From: Bacteroidota bacterium
GTDB taxonomy: Bacteria; Bacteroidota; Bacteroidia; Flavobacteriales; Crocinitomicaceae
Assembly: GCA_005798205.1 (NCBI GenBank)
Contig: SYKJ01000186.1
Coordinates: forward strand, 1-8,817
DNA: 8,817 nucleotides
Reading direction: 5' to 3'
Shown here: piece after piece, positions 1 to 5,690 of the stretch
How positions within the stretch are numbered: the stretch's first letter is position 1
How the letters are laid out: every line of letters begins with the position of its first letter
Program-made: the position numbers and the translations under genes
Notes under the pieces: generated by a model
What the model was told of the DNA's origin: nothing
The model's input: only the letters and a program-made list of their open reading frames with translations
The model's database searches: none

Positions 1-244
1 GCGGGTGAAAATCACAAATTTGCCAGACCAATGTACAATACGCATATATTCTTCAAATGGAAAATTAATTCGAACATTTAAAAAAGACAGTCAGGTAACA
101 TCACAAGATTGGGACCTAAATAATTTTAAAGGAATTCCGGTTGCAGGAGGAGTCTATTTAATTCACATTGATGTGCCTAACGTCGGTCAGAAAGTTCTGA
201 AGTTTTTTGGAGGAATGAGACAGGTTGATTTACAAGGCATTTAA
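1..244 (+). CDS. C-terminal end of a large secreted protein with a T9SS-like sorting domain (5' partial)
   Basis: The frame is open from base 2 and the first GTG (base 5) lies inside a domain, so the true start is upstream of the window. The visible ~80 residues form one Ig-like C-terminal domain. It has a strand of the type 'IRIYSSNGKLIRTF', then 'DWDLNNFKGIPVAGGVYLIHID', then 'KVLKFFGGMRQVDL'. The 'iy..nG.lv' and 'G.pva.GvYli.i...' elements are hallmarks of T9SS type A / FlgD-like C-terminal domains, which carry cargo through the type IX outer-membrane translocon. Unlike most such domains, which stop close to the last Lys-rich strand, this one continues for about 13 residues (FFGGMRQVDLQGI). 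The next gene, 17 bases downstream, is a PorV/PorQ-family protein, and PorV is the T9SS shuttle that binds such domains, so the pair makes functional sense. The identity of the missing body cannot be seen. Confidence 0.75.
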   Translation, partial: RVKITNLPDQCTIRIYSSNGKLIRTFKKDSQVTSQDWDLNNFKGIPVAGGVYLIHIDVPNVGQKVLKFFGGMRQVDLQGI

Positions 245-261
245 TTTATTTAGCTAAGATT

Positions 262-1320
262 ATGAAAAATACAATTAAAAATTTAGCATTTGGGTTTGTA
301 GTAATGACTACTTTCTATGTAATTGGCGGAAATGAGGACCGTGTTGGTTCATCTGGCGCAGCAAATTTGTTGATTAATCCATGGGCTAGAAGTTCTGCCT
401 TAGCGGATGCTGCCTATGCAAATACAAATGGTTTAGAGGCTAGTTATATGAATATTGCTGGACTTGCTTTTACGGATAAAACTCAAATCAAATTTAATTA
501 TACAAATTGGATGGGAAGTTCTGCAGGAATTGGAATGAATTCAGCTGGTATTGCGCAACGTATTTCTGAGTCTAGCGTCATAGCAATTAGTATTCAATCA
601 ATGAATTTTGGCGATATTCCAATTACTACTGTTGCAAATCCAGAGGGTAATATTGGATTTTTCTCCCCTCGTTCAAATATCTTTAGTTTAGGATATGCAC
701 GTTCTTTTTCATCTAGTATTTCTGCAGGAATTAATTTAAAGGTAATATCTGAAAGTATTTCTAATTTACGAACTTCAGGAGTTGCTCTTGATGCAGGGGT
801 TAGGTATGTTACTGGTGTAAATGAAAATATAAAATTTGCTATTACATTAAAGAACATAGGTCCAGTTATGCGATACAAGGGCGATGGATTAGCACAACAA
901 GTTTCGTACATTTCAAATGATAACATAGCTTCTTTAGAGGAAAGATCAGCTACTTTTGAAATGCCATCTTTACTTTCTATTGGTGGGTCTTATGATTTCA
1001 TCTTTGACCCTAAAAATAAATTAAATCTTTCTTTAGGCTTCACTGCAAATTCATTTATGAAAGATCAATATAGAATTGGCTTAGATTATAGTATGACCAA
1101 TGAAAAGTATGCATTTAACATTCGGGGTGGATATTGCTATGAAAAAGATATAACTTCTAATGAGAATCGTTCCAATGCACTTGTTGGACCCTCAGCAGGT
1201 TTTTCAGTTGATGCATTAGTAGGTAAAAACAAAAATGCTTTAGGCCTTGAATATTGCACTCGTTTTGCTGGAATTTTTGGACTTATCCATACGGTTGGAT
1301 TAACAATCAGTTTGAAATAA
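262..1320 (+). CDS. PorV/PorQ-family outer-membrane beta-barrel protein
   Basis: This is a complete 352-residue protein that starts at ATG 262. The N-terminus (about residues 1-22) is a hydrophobic export signal, although the cleavage site is unclear. The family signature follows at residues 26-47: 'DRVGSSGAANLLINPWARSS', the conserved start of PorV/PorQ (UPF0164) proteins. Residues 57-70, 'GLEASYMNIAGLAF', match the family's 'NPAGLA' block but with Ile for Pro. The rest alternates polar and hydrophobic residues with many Gly/Ser turns, as expected of a FadL-like barrel, and ends in a strand (VGLTISLK). In known T9SS systems PorV carries cargo from the translocon to the PorU sortase, and PorQ serves a related attachment role. 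This protein is somewhat shorter than typical PorV and may be a paralogue rather than the main shuttle. The preceding gene ends in a T9SS-like tail, and a terminator follows, so the two probably form the end of one transcript. Confidence 0.85.
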   Translation: MKNTIKNLAFGFVVMTTFYVIGGNEDRVGSSGAANLLINPWARSSALADAAYANTNGLEASYMNIAGLAFTDKTQIKFNYTNWMGSSAGIGMNSAGIAQRISESSVIAISIQSMNFGDIPITTVANPEGNIGFFSPRSNIFSLGYARSFSSSISAGINLKVISESISNLRTSGVALDAGVRYVTGVNENIKFAITLKNIGPVMRYKGDGLAQQVSYISNDNIASLEERSATFEMPSLLSIGGSYDFIFDPKNKLNLSLGFTANSFMKDQYRIGLDYSMTNEKYAFNIRGGYCYEKDITSNENRSNALVGPSAGFSVDALVGKNKNALGLEYCTRFAGIFGLIHTVGLTISLK

Positions 1321-1342
1321 AATATATTTTTTTTATGTATTT

Positions 1343-1374
1343 AAGAGAGCTCAAAAGGCTCTCTTCTTTGTATT
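1343..1374 (+). terminator. Intrinsic terminator after the PorV/PorQ-family gene
   Basis: A perfect 8-bp inverted repeat, AAGAGAGC (1343-1350) and GCTCTCTT (1358-1365), encloses a 7-base loop (TCAAAAG). It is followed by the T-rich tail CTTTGTATTT. It starts 23 bases after the stop codon of the upstream gene and ends before greA. It therefore separates the secretion genes from the greA operon. The T-run on the other side (1327-1334) does not serve the minus strand, and no minus-strand gene ends here. Confidence 0.75.
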
Positions 1375-1389
1375 TAAAATTTCATGATT

Positions 1390-1863
1390 ATGTCAAAAAT
1401 AAATTATTATACTTTTGAAGGTTTGCAGAAATTAAAGGATGAATTAAATCATTTAAAAATGGTTGAGCGTCCGTCAATTTCAGAACAAATAGGCGAAGCG
1501 AGAGATAAAGGAGATTTATCAGAAAATGCGGAGTATGATGCAGCAAAAGAGGCTCAGGGAATTCTAGAAATGAAAATAGCTAAAATGGAAGCTATCGTTT
1601 CAAATGCACGTTTGATTGACGAAACACACATGGATAATTCTAAAGTTTTTATTCTTTCCAAGGTAAAAATTAGAAATAAAACGAATGCAATGGAAATAGA
1701 ATACACTCTTGTAGCCGAAAATGAAGCAGATATAAAAGCTAAAAAAATTTCAATAGATTCTCCAATAGGAAAGGGTTTACTTGGAAAAAAGGTTGGTGAT
1801 ATTGCAGAAATACAAACGCCTGGTGGCCTTATTCAATTTGAAGTAATTGATATATCTCGATAA
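1390..1863 (+). CDS. greA: Transcription elongation factor GreA
   Basis: GreA binds the RNA polymerase secondary channel and stimulates cleavage of backtracked RNA. The N-terminal coiled coil (about residues 8-75) carries the signature 'GEARDKGDLSENAEYDAAKEAQ'-type tip; its acidic residues Asp42 and Glu45 (numbered from ATG 1390) correspond to the Mg-coordinating D41/E44 of E. coli GreA. The C-terminal FKBP-like domain (about 80-157) shows 'SPIGKGLLGKKVGDIAEIQTPGG'-type sequence, also canonical. Two in-frame ATGs occur, at 1384 and 1390. I chose 1390 because it gives the usual length of about 157 residues and the usual 'MSKI.Y.T.EGL.KLK.EL' beginning; the 1384 start would add Met-Ile. The TAA stop overlaps the ATG of the HIT gene (TAATG). 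A GreA-HIT pairing is familiar in Bacteroidota. Function is near certain and only the start is open. Confidence 0.97.
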   Translation: MSKINYYTFEGLQKLKDELNHLKMVERPSISEQIGEARDKGDLSENAEYDAAKEAQGILEMKIAKMEAIVSNARLIDETHMDNSKVFILSKVKIRNKTNAMEIEYTLVAENEADIKAKKISIDSPIGKGLLGKKVGDIAEIQTPGGLIQFEVIDISR

Positions 1864-2252
1864 TGGCCAGCATTTTTTCACAAATTGTTTCAGGAAAAAT
1901 TGACTGTTACAAAGTTGATGAAAATGACGAATTCCTTGCTTTTCTTGATGTTAATCCAATTGCTATTGGCCATACCTTAGTAATTCCAAAAATTGAAGTT
2001 GATTACATTTTTGATTTAGAAGATGCACTATTATCAAGGATGATGATTTTTTCTAAAAAAGTCGCCAAAAATCTAAAAAGTAAAATTCCATGTAAAAAAA
2101 TTGGGATAGCTGTCATTGGATTAGAAGTCCCTCATGCGCATATTCATTTGGTGCCAATTGATAGTCTTGCTGATATGGACTTTACCCGGAATAAATTAAA
2201 ACTGAATACAGAAGAATTATCTATGACTGCTAGTTTAATAGCCAAACAATAA
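1863..2252 (+). CDS. HIT-family (histidine triad) nucleotide-binding hydrolase
   Basis: This 129-residue protein has a full HIT fold. It begins with 'IFSQIVSGKIDCYKV' and 'FLAFLDVNPIAIGHTLVIPK' (residues 4-43), typical of Hint-type proteins. The active-site triad H-phi-H-phi-H is 'HAHIHLVP' at residues 91-98, with His91, His93 and His95. Members hydrolyse nucleoside phosphoramidates, aminoacyl-adenylates or dinucleotides in the cytoplasm; which one this uses cannot be told from sequence. The position that is usually Gly-Gln-Ser/Thr-Val before the triad reads 'GLEVPHAHIH', with Glu-Val, a common Bacteroidota form. The gene starts inside the greA stop codon (1-base overlap) and ends 5 bases before the MBOAT start, so translational coupling is likely on both sides. 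Confidence 0.93.
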   Translation: MASIFSQIVSGKIDCYKVDENDEFLAFLDVNPIAIGHTLVIPKIEVDYIFDLEDALLSRMMIFSKKVAKNLKSKIPCKKIGIAVIGLEVPHAHIHLVPIDSLADMDFTRNKLKLNTEELSMTASLIAKQ

Positions 2253-2257
2253 GATAT

Positions 2258-3706
2258 ATGATTTTCAATTCGATTGAGTTTGCTTTATTCTTTCCACTCG
2301 TATTCTTCCTGTATTGGTTTATCGCAAAAAAAAATATTAAATGGCAAAATATATTACTCTTAGGAGCAAGTTTATTTTTCTATGCATGTTGGGATTGGCG
2401 ATTTGTTTTCCTCTTATCATTTTCGACTTTTTTAGGTTATTTTACAGGAATTCGTATCGAAATAGCGAAAGCACAATCTTCAAAAAAATTCTGGTTTTGG
2501 TTGAGTATCATCTTAAATATAGGGTTTTTAGCTATTTTCAAATATTATAATTTCTTTGTTGATTCATTTGCTAAACTATTCAATAGTTTTGGTATGCATC
2601 TGGACTCGTCTTCGATTATTTTAAATGTTATTTTACCTGTTGGTATATCCTTTTACACGTTTCATGTTTTATCCTATGTAATAGACATTTATTATGGACG
2701 AATTAAAAGCGAACGTAAGATTGTCGATTTTGGACTTTTTGTTGCATATTTTCCTTTACTAGTAGCTGGACCGATTGAGAGAGCAACCCATCTCTTACCC
2801 CAAATTCAGAAGGAAAGAACTTTTGATTATGGAAAGGCTGTAGATGGTTTAAGACAGATTCTTTGGGGATTATTTAAAAAGGTTGTTATTGCTGATGGTT
2901 GCGCGGAATGGGCCAATATGATTTTCGATGGATATACAGATTACTCTGGAAGTACACTTTTCATGGGAGCATTTTTCTTTACAATACAGATCTATTGCGA
3001 TTTCTCTGGATATTCGGATATAGCGTTGGGAACATCTCGCTTATTTGGAATTGAATTACTTCGAAATTTCTCATTTCCATACTTCTCAAGAGACATTGCT
3101 GAATTTTGGAGAAGATGGCATATCTCTCTCACCACTTGGTTTAGAGATTATTTGTATATTCCTTTGGGAGGAAGTAAAGGTGGCACATGGATGAAAATTC
3201 GAAATACGTTTATTATATTTCTAGTTAGTGGCTTTTGGCATGGCGCAAATTGGACCTTTATTGTTTGGGGAGCTCTCAATGCTTTCTATTTCCTTCCATT
3301 TATGTTAACAAATTCAAATAGAAACAATTTGGAAATTGTAGCTCAAGGAAAATATTTCCCAAGTATACGAGAAGTAGCAGGAATGATTTTAACATTCCTG
3401 ATGGCTTTATTTGGTTGGATTTTCTTTAGATCTGAAACAATGACTCAGGCTATCGAATTTATAAAACGCATGTTTACTTTTGATATGTTTAAAAGCCCTA
3501 AATTACCTGAGTTAGCTGACATGACATTGGCATTCATAATTTTCTTTTTTATCATTGAATGGTTAGGTAGAGAGCATAAATATGCATTGGAACGATTTGG
3601 TTTTAGTTGGTATTTCACATTTAGATGGTTATTTTATTCTTTTCTTATGCTTTGTGTGTTTGTATTTTCAGGAAATGAGCAAGAATTTATTTATTTTCAA
3701 TTTTAA
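2258..3706 (+). CDS. MBOAT-family membrane-bound O-acyltransferase (AlgI/DltB-like)
   Basis: The protein is a 482-residue polytopic membrane protein with roughly ten or more hydrophobic segments. It follows the bacterial AlgI-type pattern from start ('MIFNSIEFALFFPLVFFLYW') to end ('FIYFQF'). MBOAT landmarks are 'VAGPIERATHLLPQ' (169-182), 'YCDFSGYSDIALG' (246-258), 'FWRRWHISLTTWFRDYLYIPLGG' (from 283, including His288) and 'SGFWHGANWTF' (324-334). His328 in the last block is the conserved catalytic histidine. Relatives transfer acyl groups, usually acetyl, across the cytoplasmic membrane to alginate, cellulose, peptidoglycan or teichoic acid. Here the next gene, with no gap, encodes an SGNH-like partner, as in AlgI/AlgJ/AlgX, DltB/DltD and PatA/PatB. 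No alginate, dltA/dltC or polysaccharide-synthesis genes are present, so the acceptor is unknown and I give no gene symbol. ATG 2258 gives the full first membrane segment. Confidence 0.93.
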   Translation: MIFNSIEFALFFPLVFFLYWFIAKKNIKWQNILLLGASLFFYACWDWRFVFLLSFSTFLGYFTGIRIEIAKAQSSKKFWFWLSIILNIGFLAIFKYYNFFVDSFAKLFNSFGMHLDSSSIILNVILPVGISFYTFHVLSYVIDIYYGRIKSERKIVDFGLFVAYFPLLVAGPIERATHLLPQIQKERTFDYGKAVDGLRQILWGLFKKVVIADGCAEWANMIFDGYTDYSGSTLFMGAFFFTIQIYCDFSGYSDIALGTSRLFGIELLRNFSFPYFSRDIAEFWRRWHISLTTWFRDYLYIPLGGSKGGTWMKIRNTFIIFLVSGFWHGANWTFIVWGALNAFYFLPFMLTNSNRNNLEIVAQGKYFPSIREVAGMILTFLMALFGWIFFRSETMTQAIEFIKRMFTFDMFKSPKLPELADMTLAFIIFFFIIEWLGREHKYALERFGFSWYFTFRWLFYSFLMLCVFVFSGNEQEFIYFQF

Positions 3707-3712
3707 GTGGTG
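3704..3712 (+). other. Stop/start junction TAA-GTG-GTG coupling the MBOAT and SGNH genes
   Basis: The MBOAT stop codon TAA (3704-3706) is directly followed by GTG (3707) and GTG (3710) in the SGNH frame. There is no room for an independent leader, no ATG nearby upstream in frame, and no clear ribosome binding site within the end of the MBOAT gene. Reinitiation by the ribosome that finished the MBOAT is the simplest reading and would tie the two products in level. Which GTG is used cannot be decided by eye. Confidence 0.6.
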
Positions 3713-4630
3713 AAGAATCTTTTAATTAGGTTATTAATTTTCTCAGGATGTTTTTTCATCTTTGATAAGGCTTTTTTATTCGTAAGAAATTCAGCTCCTG
3801 AACTTGAAGTTGACAAAAGGTTAGAGATGATTGTCGCTGGAAAAATACAGTCAGATGTGCTTATTTATGGTTCATCAAGAGGTGCGAGAAGTGTTATTGC
3901 TAAAGTATTTTCAGATTCTTTAGGTATTTCTGCATACAATCTCTCTTTTCCAGGATCAGATATAACATTCCATGAATATTTGCTACGCTTAACACTTGAT
4001 ACGAAGGGGAATAATAAACCAAAAACAATTATTTTAGTCGTTGATGACAGCGATGAATTAAAAGTGAGTAAAAGCTTGAAATTCCGACTTGATCGTATGT
4101 ATTCATTGGTCAAATACAAAGCCATTCGAGAGGAACTTGTGAGACGCAAGGAGAAGAAACCTTTACTCAACGAACTTTTTGTAATACATCAATTAAACAA
4201 ATCTAATTTTTTATTTAAGAAAAAGAAATTCACTAAGAACGATTCAATAATGCCTTGTGGTTCAATGCCAATTTCACATCAAAAAAAAACATTTGATAAA
4301 ATTTTTAATAAGTTAACTTATAATTATTCAATGGATGGTGAATTAATACAAAAAGTAATAGCCATAAAAGCTTTTAAAAATCTTTGTAAAAAAAACAAAA
4401 TTGAATTAATTGTAGCTATTCCACCAAATTTTAGGCCAGTATCAAAAGGTTTAGCTAGTAGATTAGAACAAATTATGAAGGGTGATGCTACTATTTGGGA
4501 GTATAATCAAAATAATCCTGTTTATTCAAACCCAGATTATTTCTTTGACAACGCGCACCTTAAAATAAACGGTTCTTACATTTATACTAATGAACTTGTT
4601 AAATTTTACGGTGAAAAGCACAAACGATAG
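3707..4630 (+). CDS. Membrane-anchored SGNH-hydrolase-like protein, probable partner of the MBOAT
   Basis: This ~307-residue protein has one N-terminal hydrophobic segment (about residues 4-26, LLIRLLIFSGCFFIFDKAF), probably a membrane anchor that leaves the rest outside the cytoplasmic membrane. SGNH blocks are visible. Block I is 'DVLIYGSSRGAR' (50-61), with Ser57 the likely nucleophile. A following 'AYNLSFPGSD' (76-85) resembles the Gly-containing block II region. The C-terminal 'YFFDNAHLKINGSYIY' carries the Asp281-x-x-His284 pair of block V. This is the arrangement of DltD and AlgJ/AlgX-type proteins that complete MBOAT-driven polymer acylation. The middle (about 145-180) is very Lys-rich. 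Start: the upstream TAA is followed at once by two in-frame GTGs (3707 and 3710). Either would work, and the second gives 'MKNLLIRLL', so 3710 is as likely as 3707. The stop lies one base from the stop of the opposing gene. Confidence 0.85.
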   Translation: MVKNLLIRLLIFSGCFFIFDKAFLFVRNSAPELEVDKRLEMIVAGKIQSDVLIYGSSRGARSVIAKVFSDSLGISAYNLSFPGSDITFHEYLLRLTLDTKGNNKPKTIILVVDDSDELKVSKSLKFRLDRMYSLVKYKAIREELVRRKEKKPLLNELFVIHQLNKSNFLFKKKKFTKNDSIMPCGSMPISHQKKTFDKIFNKLTYNYSMDGELIQKVIAIKAFKNLCKKNKIELIVAIPPNFRPVSKGLASRLEQIMKGDATIWEYNQNNPVYSNPDYFFDNAHLKINGSYIYTNELVKFYGEKHKR

Positions 4631-4659
4631 ACTAATATTTTTGGCTTTTCTTTGTTTGG
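4613..4659 (+). terminator. Hairpin across the convergent gene ends, possible terminator
   Basis: GAAAAGC (4613-4619) pairs with GCTTTTC (4644-4650). After one bulged A, CAAA (4621-4624) also pairs with TTTG (4640-4643), giving an 11-bp stem with a 15-base loop. The stem is AT-rich and therefore modest in strength. On the plus strand it is followed by TTTGTTTGG, a partial T-tract, so it could end the greA-HIT-MBOAT-SGNH transcript. On the minus strand the flank is not T-rich. The loop holds both stop codons (4628-4630 plus, 4632-4634 minus). Confidence 0.4.
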
Positions 4660-5678
4660 CTTGCATGTTTAATTTTATCTGATACAGTTATAGTTTTTTT
4701 CATTTTAAACCAATTACATCCTTTTCTAGTGTGCAGAATTATAGAATAAATACCTGGTTTTGAATAATAATGCTTTGGATTTTTTTTGTTGGAGGTATTT
4801 CCATCTCCAAATTCCCAAAAATATTGTTCTGCTGTGGAATAGTAGTTGGAGATGGAAATACTCAACCATTTTTCTTTTACATTAAAATTTGATTTTACAA
4901 ACTCTTTATCGTCATCTATATCTCTATCTAGATTGTAGTTTCGATAATAACTTAAAACATATCCTGCAGTTGCCTTTTGAATATTTTTAGCAATGGTTGC
5001 ATCTATTTGTTTTGGAAATGCACCATCAACTGGAGATTCCTTGTAAATGGCTGTATAAAATGTACACGCTGCAATATAGCTGCCATATGGACTTGGATGT
5101 GAGTTGTCTGAGGTATATAGATTCAATTCTGGATATTTTTCCCTCACATGCTTCCAAACCATTCCTACAGGTGCAACGGGAAGTTTTCCTGTAGCCTCAC
5201 TCAATTGTAGATAACCTTTTCGAATTCTCTCCTGCATGAGTTCATAGCTGTCATCTGGAATTGAGTCTTTGAATCCCTCCGCATAACCCCAGGTCATATA
5301 ATAAAATATGTTAATGCATGGATTATATTTTTTTAAACTATCGATGAGTTGCTGCGCATAAGGAATCGTTTGTGCTACAATTGTAGCTGAATCTTTCGCT
5401 AATTCGCGGCTATATCCTTGTATAAATACATAATCCCAGTTACTCGCTTTCATCTTTTTGTAAGTATTTTCCCTAAGTGCATGACCTTTTAGTGAACTTC
5501 CACTTACAGCTAAAGTGTCAACAATGACCTTCTTCCCTTTTGAACTAGCAAGGTTTTGATAAATCTTAAAAAGGTAGTTCATGTGGGTATAGCTGTTACC
5601 AATAAACAAAACATTTGTGGGCTGTGCGTTTGCTACACTGAAAAAAGAACAAAAAAGAAAGATATTCCAAAGTTTCAT
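4632..5678 (-). CDS. Secreted SGNH/DUF4886-like hydrolase with C-terminal PKD domain
   Basis: The protein has 348 residues. Residues 1-18 form a clear signal peptide ending in 'ANA' before Gln19; there is no lipobox. Residues 20-245 form an SGNH domain of the DUF4886 type. Block I is 'NVLFIGNSYTHMNYL', with Ser29 as nucleophile; 'VSGSSLKGH' (59-66) and 'WDYVFIQGYSREL' (81-93) follow the family pattern. Block V is 'SDNSHPSPYGSYIAA', with Asp191 and His194 as the expected catalytic pair. Residues about 268-333 form a PKD domain with the diagnostic 'YFWEFGDGNTS' and 'HYYSKPGIYSIIL'. Relatives are carbohydrate esterases or deacetylases, and PKD domains often mediate surface or glycan contact, so a glycan ester is a reasonable but unproven substrate. 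No T9SS C-terminal domain follows; the tail is Lys-rich. The start overlaps the stop of the upstream acyltransferase by 4 bases (ATGA). Confidence 0.85.
   Translation of the reverse strand: MKLWNIFLFCSFFSVANAQPTNVLFIGNSYTHMNYLFKIYQNLASSKGKKVIVDTLAVSGSSLKGHALRENTYKKMKASNWDYVFIQGYSRELAKDSATIVAQTIPYAQQLIDSLKKYNPCINIFYYMTWGYAEGFKDSIPDDSYELMQERIRKGYLQLSEATGKLPVAPVGMVWKHVREKYPELNLYTSDNSHPSPYGSYIAACTFYTAIYKESPVDGAFPKQIDATIAKNIQKATAGYVLSYYRNYNLDRDIDDDKEFVKSNFNVKEKWLSISISNYYSTAEQYFWEFGDGNTSNKKNPKHYYSKPGIYSIILHTRKGCNWFKMKKTITVSDKIKHASQTKKSQKY
4788..4866. repeat. 16-bp perfect inverted repeat inside the PKD-coding region
   Basis: GTATTTCCATCTCCAA (4795-4810) is the exact reverse complement of TTGGAGATGGAAATAC (4846-4861), with a 35-base spacer. 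Imperfect pairing continues outside: GTTG (4788-4791) matches CAAC (4863-4866) after small bulges. In the protein one arm encodes the PKD signature around 'FGDGNTS' and the other the preceding strand 'SISISNY'. The minus-strand mRNA could fold into a stem of about 20 bp here. It lies wholly inside a gene and has no T-tract, so it is not an obvious terminator. Confidence 0.8.
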
Positions 5679-5690
5679 TTTTTCTTTTTG
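5675..5690 (-). promoter_or_regulatory. A-rich translation start overlapping the acyltransferase stop
   Basis: Read on the minus strand this is CAAAAAGAAAAA followed by ATGA. The ATG of the SGNH-PKD gene overlaps the TGA of the acyltransferase. The A-rich leader, typical of Bacteroidota in place of a Shine-Dalgarno site, also encodes the last Lys residues (FKKKK) of the acyltransferase. The Lys tail of one protein therefore doubles as the ribosome-loading site of the next. Confidence 0.55.

Noticed and set aside
594..926. Minus-strand open frame of about 110 codons inside the PorV/PorQ-family gene
   Set aside because: It lies fully antisense to a gene with clear family motifs, has no recognisable domain, and reads as a chance opening.
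1321..1389. A promoter for greA with the Bacteroidota TTTG / TAnnTTTG pattern
   Set aside because: The gap is the natural place for one, but no pair with correct spacing could be picked out, so none is annotated.
2341..2550. Short plus-strand frame within the MBOAT gene
   Set aside because: It is out of frame with the MBOAT membrane segments; the hydrophobic look comes from T-rich membrane codons read in another frame.
3865..4170. Minus-strand open frame of about 100 codons inside the SGNH partner gene
   Set aside because: It is antisense to the SGNH block I region and its Ser/Leu-rich translation resembles no known protein.
2258..4630. Naming the pair algI/algJ, dltB/dltD or patA/patB
   Set aside because: The family logic fits, but no alginate, D-alanylation or peptidoglycan-specific neighbour is present, so a named pathway would be over-claimed.
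4788..4866. Reading the inverted repeat as an invertible promoter switch
   Set aside because: The 35-base spacer lies within a coding region, holds no visible promoter, and no invertase gene is in the window.
4997..5194. Plus-strand short frames opposite the SGNH-PKD gene (also 5556-5744)
   Set aside because: Both are antisense to a well-supported gene, with no start context or domain.
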